Below, in pieces: positions 35,294 through 43,678 of a stretch of 64,000 nt of DNA. Made by a program: the position numbers and the translations under genes. Numbering within the stretch: the stretch's first letter is position 1; the number at the start of each line of letters is the position of its first letter. Source of the DNA: Cupriavidus taiwanensis (lineage in GTDB: Bacteria > Pseudomonadota > Gammaproteobacteria > Burkholderiales > Burkholderiaceae); NCBI RefSeq assembly GCF_900249755.1, contig NZ_LT976853.1:1-64000 (forward strand). Reading direction: 5' to 3'. The notes beneath the pieces were generated by a model. That model saw nothing but the letters and a program-made list of their open reading frames with translations, did no database searches and was not told the origin of the DNA.

Positions 35294-36580
35294 ATGACCA
35301 CACTAGAAGCCAGCCCCGGGGCGGACGCCGACACCCGCCATCCTGCCAGCCCGGCCCGCACCGGGCCCGCGCAGCCCGCCACGCCGCCGCGCCGGCTGGT
35401 GTGGATCCTCGGCCTGACCGAGACCATTTCCTGGGGCACGCTGTTCTTCGCCTTCACCGTCTTCATCGACCCCATGATCCGCAGCCTGGGCTGGTCCAAG
35501 CCGTTCCTGGCGGGCGGCTATTCGCTGGGGCTGCTGGTGTGGGCGCTGTGCTCGTTCGCGGTCGGGCGGCTGCTGGACCGCGCGCCGGCGCGCAAGGTGA
35601 TGGGCGCGGGCTCGGTGCTGGCCGGGCTGGGCCTGCTGCTGTGGGCGTGGACGCCGTCGCAGGCGGTGTTCCTGCTGATGTGGGTGCCGCTCGGGCTGGC
35701 GATGGCGACCACGCTGTACGAGCCCGCTTTCGTGGTGCTGCGCCAGGCCTATGGCGACCAGTACCAGAAGCCGATCGTCGTAGTCACGCTGATGGCCGGC
35801 TTCGCCAGCACGATCTTCGTGCCACTGGCGCAATGGCTGGTGCTGCATACTGGCTGGCGCCCGACCCTGGTCGGCTTTGCCCTGCTGAATCTGCTGGTCT
35901 GCGCGCCGCTGCACGCGCGCATGCGCTACGCCCTGCATCCGTCTTACTCCGGTACGGGCACCGGCACCGGCCCCGCCGGCAGCCGCGACATTGCCCGCGC
36001 CACGCTGCGCCAGCCGGTGTTCTGGGCGGTGGTGCTGGCCTTTACCGCGACCGCGGTGGTGGCATCGCTGCTGGGCGCGCACCTGATCCCGATGCTGACC
36101 GAGAAAGGCATGCCGGTGGCGCAGCAGCTGGCGGTCGCGGCGCTGATCGGCCCGGCCCAGGTGGCGGGCCGCATGCTGATGATGCGCGCGGGCGTGCGCC
36201 ACCCGGTGCGGCTGTCGCTGCCGGTCTATGCGCTGATGAGCGCCGGGCTGCTGTGCTTTGCGCTGGGGCATGGCGCATGGCTGATGGTGGCGGCCGTGCT
36301 GTACGGCTGCGCCAACGGCGTCAACACCATGCTGCGCGCGATGGCGATGCCGGAGCTGATCTCGCGCCACCACTACGCCACGCTCAACGGGCTGATGATG
36401 ACCCCGGTGCTGCTGATGCAGGCGGCGGCCCCGTGGCTGGGCGCGCTGCTCTGGCGCGCGGCCGGGGGCTACTGGCTGATGCTGTGGGTCATGCTGGCGC
36501 TGGCGCTGGCCGCGCTGGCGGCCTTCGGCTACGCGCTGCACCGGCGCGGGTTGCTGCGCGTGGACGCGTCCCGCCCATGA
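35294..36580 (+). CDS. MFS transporter
   Basis: This 428-residue major facilitator protein has about twelve membrane helices. The loop between helices 2 and 3 has the MFS motif-A-like GRLLDRAPARKVMG near 94-107. A Gly/Thr repeat SGTGTGTGPAG lies in the central cytoplasmic loop near 219-229. The substrate is unknown. The stop overlaps the start of the next MFS gene (ATGA), so the two are translated together. Confidence 0.87.
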   Translation: MTTLEASPGADADTRHPASPARTGPAQPATPPRRLVWILGLTETISWGTLFFAFTVFIDPMIRSLGWSKPFLAGGYSLGLLVWALCSFAVGRLLDRAPARKVMGAGSVLAGLGLLLWAWTPSQAVFLLMWVPLGLAMATTLYEPAFVVLRQAYGDQYQKPIVVVTLMAGFASTIFVPLAQWLVLHTGWRPTLVGFALLNLLVCAPLHARMRYALHPSYSGTGTGTGPAGSRDIARATLRQPVFWAVVLAFTATAVVASLLGAHLIPMLTEKGMPVAQQLAVAALIGPAQVAGRMLMMRAGVRHPVRLSLPVYALMSAGLLCFALGHGAWLMVAAVLYGCANGVNTMLRAMAMPELISRHHYATLNGLMMTPVLLMQAAAPWLGALLWRAAGGYWLMLWVMLALALAALAAFGYALHRRGLLRVDASRP

Positions 36581-37776
36581 ACGGCTCGCCTGCGCCCGCC
36601 GCCGCGCTGCCCGCGGGCCGGGTCGCGCGCGCCACGCGCGGCACCATGGCGCTGTTCTTCGTCAACGGCGCCACCTTTGCCACCTGGGGCGTGCATATCC
36701 CGACCATCAAGGCGCGCTTCGGCCTGTCCGACGCGATGCTGTCGCTGGCGATGCTGGCGGTGGCCGGCGGCGCCATCGTGGCGATGGGCCCGGTGGGGCG
36801 CTGGGTGGCGCGCGCCGGCAGCGCGCGCGCGTCCGTGGCCGGCGGGCTGCTGTTCGCGCTGGCCACGGTGGCCATCCTGGCGATGCCGTCGTTCTGGCTG
36901 CTGTTGCCCGCGCTGCTGGCGTTCGGCATGGCCAATGCGGCGTTCGACGTCGCCATGAACGCGCAGGCCGCCACGGTCGAGGCCAGCCGCACGCGGCCGG
37001 TGATGTCGTCGCTGCATGGCATGTTCAGCCTGGGCGGCATGGCGGGCGCGGGCTTTGGCGGCGCGATGCTGGCGCTGGGGGTGGCGCCGGTGGCGCATGC
37101 GGCGATGATGGCCGGCGTGACCGCGGCGGTGGCGGTGGCAACGCTGCCGGGGCTGCTGGCCGACCACCCGGTGCTGCCTTCCGCGCCCCACCATCGTGAC
37201 CACGCGGTGCGCGCGCTGTGGCTGCTGGGGCTGCTGGCCTTTCTCGGGCTGATCGGCGAGGGCGCGATGTACGACTGGACCAGCGTCTATATGCGCGACG
37301 TGGCACGCGCGCCCGACGGCTGGGTCAGCCTGGGCTATGCCGCGTTCTCGGGCGGCATGGCATGCGGGCGCTTCGGCGGCGACCGCCTGCGCGCGCGCCT
37401 CGGCGACAGCGCCACGCTGACCGGCAGTGCCTGGCTGGGCTTTGCCGGCATCGCGCTGGCGCTGGCAGTGCCGCTGCCGCTGGCCGCGCTGGCGGGCTTT
37501 GCGCTGATGGGGCTGGGCGCGGCCAATATGGTGCCGATCTTCTTTGTCGCGGCGTCGCGGCTGCCGGGCGTGGCGCCGGCGGAAGCGATCGCGCGCGTGG
37601 CGCGCTTCGCCTACGTCGGGCTGCTGCTGGGCCCGGTGCTGATCGGCGGCGTGGCGCATCTGGCCAGCCTGCGCGCCGGCCTGGCGCTGGTGGCGCTGAC
37701 CATGGGCTGGATCGCGCTGGCGGGCGCGCGCTCGGCGCGGCGCTACCTGCCGCCGCGCCCGCCGGCGGGCGGTTAA
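36577..37776 (+). CDS. MFS transporter (YbjJ/MosC-like)
   Basis: This 399-residue protein has about twelve membrane helices. It begins with MALFFVNGATFATWGVHIP after a 23-residue leader and has the FDVAMNAQAATVE segment near 127-139, typical of the YbjJ/MosC-like MFS branch. The substrate is unknown. The ATG at 36577 overlaps the preceding MFS stop. The gene converges on the dioxygenase gene with only 4 bp between stops. Confidence 0.85.
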   Translation: MNGSPAPAAALPAGRVARATRGTMALFFVNGATFATWGVHIPTIKARFGLSDAMLSLAMLAVAGGAIVAMGPVGRWVARAGSARASVAGGLLFALATVAILAMPSFWLLLPALLAFGMANAAFDVAMNAQAATVEASRTRPVMSSLHGMFSLGGMAGAGFGGAMLALGVAPVAHAAMMAGVTAAVAVATLPGLLADHPVLPSAPHHRDHAVRALWLLGLLAFLGLIGEGAMYDWTSVYMRDVARAPDGWVSLGYAAFSGGMACGRFGGDRLRARLGDSATLTGSAWLGFAGIALALAVPLPLAALAGFALMGLGAANMVPIFFVAASRLPGVAPAEAIARVARFAYVGLLLGPVLIGGVAHLASLRAGLALVALTMGWIALAGARSARRYLPPRPPAGG

Positions 37777-37780
37777 GCCC

Positions 37781-38677
37781 TCAGGCCGCGGCGCGCAGCG
37801 GCGCCGCCGCGCCGATGCCTTCGAACACGAAGCTGTCCATGGCCAGCACGCCATAGGTGACCTCGTCGGCCACGCGCGACACCCTGGCCGGCTCCGGCAG
37901 CGCGGCACGCGCGCCCTCCGGCCCGGGCGCCGCACCGAGCGCCGCACCCAGCGCCACGAAGAACGGCAGCAGGTGTTCGTCGGTCGGGTGCGCCCGGCGC
38001 GCATAGGGCGCCTGGGCGCGGTAGTCGGCAATACGGCGGGTGTCGCCGGTGGCCAGGGTGTGGTCCAGCGCCTCGGCCATCCATGTGCGGAAGGCTTCGA
38101 CATACGGTTCGGCTTGCGGGCCGTGCTGTTCGCGCCGGCCGCCGCCAAACACTTCCTGCAGGTTGTGCGTGAAGCTGCCGGAGGCCAGCACCAGCACGCC
38201 TTCGTCGCGCAGCGGCGCCAGTGCGCGCCCGATCGCGATCTGCGTCGCGGGCGACAGGTAAGGATTCAGCGCCAGCTGCACCACCGGCGTGTCAGCGTCG
38301 GGGAAGAAGTGGCGCATCGGCATCCAGGCGCCGTGGTCCAGCGGGCGCTCGTCGTCATGGCCGACAAAGCCCGCGCCGGGAATCGCCGCCGACTCGACCA
38401 GCACCTTTACCCGCGCCGCCAGGTCCGGCGAACCCGGGGCGTCGTAGCGCAACGCGTATAACTCGCGCGGGAAGCCGCCGAAATCGTGCCAGGCTTCCTG
38501 GCGTTCGCGGCTGGTGACGGCCAGCGTGCTGTAGATCCAGTGCGCCGAAATCACCAGCACCGCGCGCGGGCGCTGCGCGCGCAGCCGGGCGCCCAGGGCC
38601 TCGAACGCGGCGCCGGTGGGCCCGGGATCGATGGCCAGCATCGGCGAACCGTGGGAGATATAGAGCGAGGGAAGCAT
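37781..38677 (-). CDS. DODA-type extradiol aromatic ring-opening dioxygenase
   Basis: This 298-residue protein belongs to the LigB/DODA superfamily and is close to E. coli YgiD (4,5-DOPA-extradiol-dioxygenase). Metal-site histidines are visible in LYISHGSPMLAI (about 5-16), VISAHWIYST and LDHGAWMPMRHFFP, with the conserved SGSFTHNLQEV further on. It probably opens a catechol ring with a single metal ion; the native substrate is uncertain. The start at 38677 is chosen because the 44 upstream in-frame residues show no family match. Confidence 0.88.
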   Translation of the reverse strand: MLPSLYISHGSPMLAIDPGPTGAAFEALGARLRAQRPRAVLVISAHWIYSTLAVTSRERQEAWHDFGGFPRELYALRYDAPGSPDLAARVKVLVESAAIPGAGFVGHDDERPLDHGAWMPMRHFFPDADTPVVQLALNPYLSPATQIAIGRALAPLRDEGVLVLASGSFTHNLQEVFGGGRREQHGPQAEPYVEAFRTWMAEALDHTLATGDTRRIADYRAQAPYARRAHPTDEHLLPFFVALGAALGAAPGPEGARAALPEPARVSRVADEVTYGVLAMDSFVFEGIGAAAPLRAAA

Positions 38678-38947
38678 GGCAATACCGCCTTCAAACGGTT
38701 TGTGTACTGGCTTCCAGTTTGGCAAAGAACGGCGGCGCTCGCGGGCGTGGTTTGCGGACACGTCATGCAAAAAAATTGAACCACTGGGGCCATCCGTGGC
38801 GCGGCCCACACAACCCGCGCGGGGCCTGCACCGCGGCCGATGCGAGGGGCTTATGCTGCAGCCGGGAGCTCGCGGTCAGAAGCTTCTCAGGGACTTTCGC
38901 AACACGGTCGCCACGGCGCTTATCCGCGCGGATGGCAGGAGAATCAG

Positions 38948-39280
38948 GTGGCATCGCGCAATCCGCGCCGCGCCGGACGGCACAACCGCATCCCGGTCCA
39001 GTGGTGGCAGCCGGGCGTCTATGGCAGCGTACCCGCCGTCGCGCTGTGGATCCTGGCGCGGCTGCCGGCCGGCCTGCTGCTGTCGGTGACAGGCATGGCG
39101 GCCCTGCCCGCCTGGCTGAACCGCGCCGGGGACACGGTATTCGTGGCCGGCTGGGTGGCCAGCGCCCTGCTGATGTGGATCATGCGCCGCCGCCCCGCCC
39201 CTGATCCGCCTGCCACGATGGCCTCACAGGCGCCAGCCGAGGCCGCGCCGGGCGCCGGACGGGGCCAGACCGCGGGGTGA
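38948..39280 (+). CDS. Small hypothetical membrane protein
   Basis: This 110-residue protein is not recognised. It has a basic N-terminus, two probable membrane segments (VPAVALWILARLPAGLLLSV near 28-47, and AGWVASALLMWIM near 67-79), and a Pro/Ala-rich tail. The GTG at 38948 has an AGGAG ribosome site (about 38937-38941) and gives a cleaner N-terminus than the upstream ATG at 38840. Its stop overlaps the open frame leading into the MHS transporter. Both its existence and its start are only moderately supported. Confidence 0.5.
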   Translation: MASRNPRRAGRHNRIPVQWWQPGVYGSVPAVALWILARLPAGLLLSVTGMAALPAWLNRAGDTVFVAGWVASALLMWIMRRRPAPDPPATMASQAPAEAAPGAGRGQTAG

Positions 39281-39375
39281 CGAAGTCGGCGCACCAGATT
39301 GCGCAGCTTGTCGCGTGCAGGTGCGGGATTAAGGAATCGCTTAAAATCGCGATTTCCCCGCATCACCAACGCTTC

Positions 39376-40686
39376 ATGACCGCGACTACCGCCCCCGTCC
39401 CAGAACTGACCAACGCCACCCGACGCAAGGCGATCATCGCCGCCACCATCGGCAATGGCCTGGAGTGGTTCGACTTCACCGTCTACAGCTTCTTCGCCGT
39501 CATCATTGCCAAGCTGTTCTTTCCCACCGGCAATGACCTGACCTCGTTCCTGCTCACCGTCGCCACCTTCGGCGTGGGCTTCTTCATGCGCCCGGTCGGC
39601 GCCATCGTGCTGGGGGTCTATGCCGACCGCGTCGGCCGCAAGGCGGCGCTGACGCTGACCATCCTGCTGATGGCGCTGGGCACGGCGATCATCGGGCTGG
39701 CCCCGACCTACGACCAGATCGGCCTGTGGGCGCCGGCGCTGATCGTCCTGGCACGCCTGATCCAGGGCTTTTCCGCCGGCGGCGAAGTGGGCGGCGCAAC
39801 CGCCTTCCTGATCGAGCACGCGCCCGACGCCGAGCGCGGCGCCTACGCCAGCTGGCAGCAGGCCAGCCAGGGCATCTCGTTCATGCTGGGCGCGGCCATG
39901 GGCGCGCTGGTCACCAACGGGCTGGCGCCGGAACAGATCGACGCCTGGGGCTGGCGCATCCCGTTCCTGTTCGGCCTGCTGATCGGCCCGGTGGGCATGT
40001 ATATCCGCTCGCACCTGCACGAACCGCCCGAGTTCGAGGCGCGCCAGGCCGCCCGCCGCGCGTCCAGGGTGAAGTTCTCGCCGCTGTCGCAGGTGCTGCG
40101 CGACCACCCGCGCGAAGTGCTGGCGGGCCTGGGCGTGACTATCCTGTGGACGGTCTGCACCTATGTGCTGGTGTTCTACATGCCGTCGTACGCCAAGCAG
40201 CAGCTGGGCCTGCCGCTGGGCGCCACGTTCCAGTCGACCGCGCTGTGCGGCGCCATCATCCTGGTGCTGTGCCCGCTGATGGGCATGCTGTCGGACCGCG
40301 TCGGCCGCAAGCGCATGCTGGGCGTGGTGGCGCTGCTGATCGGCGTGCTGGCCTATCCGCTGTTCCACTGGCTCAATGTGGCGCCGACCACGCAGACGCT
40401 GCTGCAGGTGCAGATCGTGCTGGGCATCCTGCTGGCGGCCTTTACCGGCCCGGCCCCGGCGGTGCTGGCCGAGCAGTTCCCGACCGAGGTGCGCTCCACC
40501 GGCCTGTCGCTGGCCTACAACTTCGCCGTGACCATCTTCGGCGGCTTTGCCCCGCTGATCGTGACGTGGCTGATCGAATCGACGCAGAACAAGCTGGCGC
40601 CGGCGTACTACGTGATTGCCGCCGCCGTGGTCAGCTTTGTCGCGCTGGTGTTCATGCATGACCGGACCGGCAGGAAACTGGCCTGA
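39376..40686 (+). CDS. MFS transporter of the metabolite:H+ symporter family
   Basis: This 436-residue protein with twelve membrane helices fits the MHS branch that includes KgtP and ProP. The N-terminus has IGNGLEWFDFTVYSFFA near 23-39, the hallmark of the family. Motif A, YADRVGRKAALT (about 80-91), and the central RLIQGFSAGGEVGGATAFL (about 127-145) follow. It probably imports a carboxylate or betaine with protons; the substrate cannot be told. The start at 39376 is preferred to 39277. A strong terminator follows at 40711-40736. Confidence 0.92.
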   Translation: MTATTAPVPELTNATRRKAIIAATIGNGLEWFDFTVYSFFAVIIAKLFFPTGNDLTSFLLTVATFGVGFFMRPVGAIVLGVYADRVGRKAALTLTILLMALGTAIIGLAPTYDQIGLWAPALIVLARLIQGFSAGGEVGGATAFLIEHAPDAERGAYASWQQASQGISFMLGAAMGALVTNGLAPEQIDAWGWRIPFLFGLLIGPVGMYIRSHLHEPPEFEARQAARRASRVKFSPLSQVLRDHPREVLAGLGVTILWTVCTYVLVFYMPSYAKQQLGLPLGATFQSTALCGAIILVLCPLMGMLSDRVGRKRMLGVVALLIGVLAYPLFHWLNVAPTTQTLLQVQIVLGILLAAFTGPAPAVLAEQFPTEVRSTGLSLAYNFAVTIFGGFAPLIVTWLIESTQNKLAPAYYVIAAAVVSFVALVFMHDRTGRKLA

Positions 40687-40704
40687 GCGCGTCGCGCATC
40701 GATG

Positions 40705-40736
40705 AAAAAAGCCAGCCGCGAGAGGCTGGCTTTTTT
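40705..40736. terminator. Bidirectional Rho-independent terminator
   Basis: GCCAGCC (40711-40717) pairs with GGCTGGC (40724-40730) around a 6-nt loop, with A6 before and T6 after. It serves the MHS transporter and the convergent DUF2314-like gene. Confidence 0.9.
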
Positions 40737-40756
40737 GTTGCCCGCGGGCGGGCCGG

Positions 40757-41113
40757 TCAGGCGTCCTCGCCGCCTTCGCGGTAGATATGGATCACATGCC
40801 GGGCCTCGAAGCACAGCGGCATGCCGGGGGTCATCTCGTCGGTGCAGTACGGCTGGTTGTCGAGTTCGCCGGTATAGAGCGCGCCTTCGCGCCCGGTGAC
40901 GTTGACCCACATCCGTTCGACGTGGACTTCCTCGTTACCGGCCTCGTCCGCGACCAGGATGCGGAAGATCAGCTTGACCTGCTGGCCGGCGGCGAGCGCG
41001 TCGCGCTCAGCGCGGGGCGGCATCCAGAAGGTGTCGGGGTGGGCGGCGGCGATGGGCTCGGCGTCGTCGAGCTCCCATCCGTCGTCGTCCAGCGTGGTCA
41101 ATCGCATGTCCAT
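40757..41113 (-). CDS. DUF2314-like hypothetical protein
   Basis: This 118-residue soluble acidic protein has a core resembling DUF2314: VKLIFRI, then VERMWVNVTG and YTGELDNQPY. That family has no known function. I place the start at 41113 (MDMRLTTLDDD), where GGAAGG stands about eight bases upstream; a second Met is two codons later. The gene is divergent from tag and shares a 105-bp promoter region with it. Confidence 0.7.
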   Translation of the reverse strand: MDMRLTTLDDDGWELDDAEPIAAAHPDTFWMPPRAERDALAAGQQVKLIFRILVADEAGNEEVHVERMWVNVTGREGALYTGELDNQPYCTDEMTPGMPLCFEARHVIHIYREGGEDA

Positions 41114-41218
41114 TTTCAGCCTTCCGCAAATTCTCAGGTGCGGGCATGATCGCAGCAAATGCGCCGGCCGGCGAGCGCCAGGCCGGCGCCCCATCCATTC
41201 GATACTGGAAAGGTACGC

Positions 41219-41845
41219 ATGACGAGCAACAAGGAAGCGCTGGCCGCACCGGTGCGCTGCGGCTGGTGCGGCACGCTGGAGGACTACTGCCACTACCACG
41301 ATACCGAGTGGGGCTTTCCGGTGGCCGACGACCGCCGGCTGTTCGAGAAGCTGTGCCTGGAGGGCTTCCAGTCCGGCCTGAGCTGGCTGACCATCCTGCG
41401 CAAGCGCGAGGCCTTCCGCAAGGCCTTTGCCAATTTCGACATCGAGAAAGTGGCGCGCTTCACCGAGCGCGATATCGCGCGCCTGCTGGGCGATGCCGGC
41501 ATCGTGCGCCATCGCGGCAAGATCGAGGCGGCGATCAACAATGCCAGGCGCGCCCGCGAACTATTGGAAACCGAGTCCTCGCTGGCGGCCTACTTCTGGC
41601 GCTTCGAGCCCGATCCGGCCAGCCGCCCCAGGGTGGTGACGCCCGAGGTGCTGCGAACCATGGCCACTTCGCCGGAGTCCACCGCGCTGTCCAAGGACTT
41701 GAAGAAGCGCGGCTGGCGCTTTGTCGGCCCCACCACGATGTATGCGCTGATGCAGGCGATGGGGCTCGTCAACGACCACCAGGAGGGCTGCGCCACGCGC
41801 GCGCAGGTACTGGCGGCGCGCAAGACGTTCAAGGTGCCGCGCTGA
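41219..41845 (+). CDS. tag: DNA-3-methyladenine glycosylase I (Tag)
   Basis: This 208-residue base-excision repair enzyme removes 3-methyladenine from DNA. It opens with the Tag signature RCGWCGTLEDYCHYHDTEWG (about 13-32). It has the conserved EGFQSGLSWLTIL helix with the catalytic Glu, and the zinc-site His and Cys in VNDHQEGCATR near residues 183-193. The ATG at 41219 is chosen because the upstream extension is unlike the family. The last codons form the left arm of a long palindrome that continues past the stop. Confidence 0.96.
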   Translation: MTSNKEALAAPVRCGWCGTLEDYCHYHDTEWGFPVADDRRLFEKLCLEGFQSGLSWLTILRKREAFRKAFANFDIEKVARFTERDIARLLGDAGIVRHRGKIEAAINNARRARELLETESSLAAYFWRFEPDPASRPRVVTPEVLRTMATSPESTALSKDLKKRGWRFVGPTTMYALMQAMGLVNDHQEGCATRAQVLAARKTFKVPR

Positions 41846-41889
41846 CGCGGTATACGTGCCGTTGCGTATACCGCGTCAGCGTGGCACCT
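41832..41889. repeat. Long palindrome over the 3' end of tag
   Basis: Arms 41832-41856 and 41865-41889 are 25 nt each, with one mismatch (41839/41882) and an 8-nt loop. The inner 17 bp are perfect and contain a GTATAC hexamer in each arm. No T-tract follows, so it is not a standard terminator. The left arm encodes the last residues of Tag. Confidence 0.85.
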
Positions 41890-42201
41890 GGCATATCGTC
41901 GTCCGGCACAAAGGTCCTGGCTTTTGTCTTTATATTGTTTACGTATGTAAACATAGTAGTAGTAGGTAAACCGGGCTCCAGGCCGTGGATAAGTCACCTT
42001 TTCCCTTTCCGCTCAGTGACTTGCCGTACAGATAACGGCTCCGGGATAACCCTGATTTGCCGGGACAAGCCGGCGCCCGCGTATACCGCCGGCCGTTGAT
42101 GGCGGAAGTTGTCCGTATACGTCCCACAGCGCGTCCCCAGGCGCGACACAGCTTGTCCGGCGGGTTATCCCCAGCCCGGGGCAAAGCTATCCACAGCCGG
42201 C
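41846..42201. other. Convergent gap with origin-like repeated motifs
   Basis: This 356-bp gap lies between the stops of tag and the CDF gene, where no promoter is needed. It holds part of the 41832-41889 palindrome, an 18-bp AT-rich dyad at 41936-41953, and GTATAC hexamers at 41850, 41866, 42081 and 42115, with a fifth at 42229 inside the CDF gene. Three one-mismatch DnaA-box 9-mers lie at 41984-41992 (minus), 42165-42173 and 42187-42195 (the last two plus). No protein gene is supported. Confidence 0.55.
41936..41953. promoter_or_regulatory. 18-bp operator- or parS-like dyad
   Basis: TGTTTAC (41936-41942) and GTAAACA (41947-41953) are perfect inverted arms around GTAT, inside the most AT-rich DNA of the neighbourhood. 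The GTTT...AAAC frame resembles 16-bp partition (parS) sites as well as repressor operators. No adjacent gene would be controlled from here in the usual way. Confidence 0.4.
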
Positions 42202-43167
42202 TCAGCCCTCGGCGGCCTTTGCGGCGATGTATACCGGGTCGACGTGCGTCATCACGTTCAGTACATGGTGGTGTTCGAGCGTGCGGCGCCGCGCCTCCAC
42301 CGCGATGGCATGGCCCTGCGCCACGGTCAGGGTGGCGTCGATCTCGAGATGCACATCCACCAGCACCTGGTCGCCCATCTTGCGGGTGCGCAGGTCGTGC
42401 AGGCCGAGCACGCCGGGCGTGGCCAGCATGGTGGCGCGGATCGCGGTGACGGTCTCCGCGTCGGCGGCGCGGTCCATCAGGTCGTTGAGCGCATCCCAGC
42501 CAAAGCGCAGCCCCATGCGCGCCACCATCAGCCCGACCACGATCGCCGCGATCGGATCCAGGACGTGGTAGCCCAGCAGGTTGCCGCCGATGCCAAGCGC
42601 CACCACCAGCGACGACGCCGCATCCGAGCGCGCATGCCAGGCGTTGGCCACCAGCATGCTCGAACGCACCCGCCGCGCCACCGCCAGCATGTAGCGGAAC
42701 AGCAGTTCCTTGGCTGCCAGCGCGGCCAGCGCCACCCACAGCGCCACCGGCTGCACCGGCTGCGCCCCGGCCGGATGCTGCAGCTTGCCCAGCGCCGCCC
42801 ACAGCATGCCCGCGCCCACCGTCAGCAGCAGCACCCCGAGGGCCAGCGAGGCGGCGGTCTCGAAGCGCAGGTGGCCGTACTGGTGGTCGGCGTCCGGATC
42901 CTTGCGGCTTTGCCAGCCGGCGGCCAGCACGACGAAGTCTGACAGCAGGTCGGACAGCGAATGCGCGGCGTCGGCAAGCAGCGCCTGCGAGCCGGAGATC
43001 ACGCCCGCGACCGCCTGTACCGAAGTCAGGCCGATATTGACCGCGACGCTGACCAGCGTGCTGCGCCGGCCGGCGCGGTGGCGCACCTCGGCTTGCGCCG
43101 CGGGGGTGGCGCCGTCGTCGGGCGGGCTGTCCGGTCTTGCGTGCATGCGGGGGGAGCGTGAATCCAT
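42202..43167 (-). CDS. Cation diffusion facilitator (CDF) family metal exporter
   Basis: This 321-residue CDF transporter has six membrane helices. Metal-site motifs are visible as LLADAAHSLSDLLSDF near 63-78 (the HxxxD site of helix 2) and HARSDAASSLVV near 177-188 (the HxxxD site of helix 5). The cytoplasmic C-terminal domain has VDVHLEIDATLTV. It probably exports Zn, Fe or related divalent ions by proton exchange. An alternative start lies at 43146 (MHARPD). No metal-responsive regulator is adjacent. Confidence 0.92.
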   Translation of the reverse strand: MDSRSPRMHARPDSPPDDGATPAAQAEVRHRAGRRSTLVSVAVNIGLTSVQAVAGVISGSQALLADAAHSLSDLLSDFVVLAAGWQSRKDPDADHQYGHLRFETAASLALGVLLLTVGAGMLWAALGKLQHPAGAQPVQPVALWVALAALAAKELLFRYMLAVARRVRSSMLVANAWHARSDAASSLVVALGIGGNLLGYHVLDPIAAIVVGLMVARMGLRFGWDALNDLMDRAADAETVTAIRATMLATPGVLGLHDLRTRKMGDQVLVDVHLEIDATLTVAQGHAIAVEARRRTLEHHHVLNVMTHVDPVYIAAKAAEG

Positions 43168-43351
43168 CGGGTGACTATAGCCGAACCTGCCGGGAGCGCG
43201 GCGCGGCGTACGGCCACGCCATCGTGCCGATTTCGTAACAGCGCTGGCTAACTTATTGCGCCAGCTTTACGGTAGAAAGGACGGGCACCGCACGAAGCGT
43301 GCGGACCAGCGCCAGCGAGCGCACCCGGTCTTTGCAAGGAGGGCTCTCACG

Positions 43352-43603
43352 ATGGCGATCCGTTCGCTAGCCTCGCACAGCACATCCCAGCTACGCCGCC
43401 TGGTCGGGCAGATGCAGGCGGAAGTCGACGCACTCGAAAACCTTTCCACGCCCGATGCCGATGCGCAAAGCCGCCTGGGCTATGCCACCGGCCGCCTGCG
43501 CGACGGCATTGAAGCGGTCGAGGATGCCCTGCAGTCACTGCGCGCGCTGCAACAGGTACGCCCCTCGGCCATGAAGGCCAGACGTCCGACGCGGGTAGCC
43601 TAG
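43352..43603 (+). CDS. Small coiled-coil-like hypothetical protein
   Basis: This 83-residue protein is not recognised. It is predicted almost entirely helical, with heptad-like spacing in LRRLVGQMQAEVDALENL (about 15-32) and a second helix from about 42 to 68, followed by a basic tail. An AAGGAGGG ribosome site at about 43336-43343 lies eight bases before the ATG, which supports it as a real gene. It lies alone between the divergent CDF gene and the convergent racemase-fold gene. Confidence 0.6.
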   Translation: MAIRSLASHSTSQLRRLVGQMQAEVDALENLSTPDADAQSRLGYATGRLRDGIEAVEDALQSLRALQQVRPSAMKARRPTRVA

Positions 43604-43678
43604 TCGCGGCGCCACGGCGCATGCGTCATGACGCAAGCGCCATTAAGCGTGCGCCATTAAGCGTCCATTAGGCTCCCA

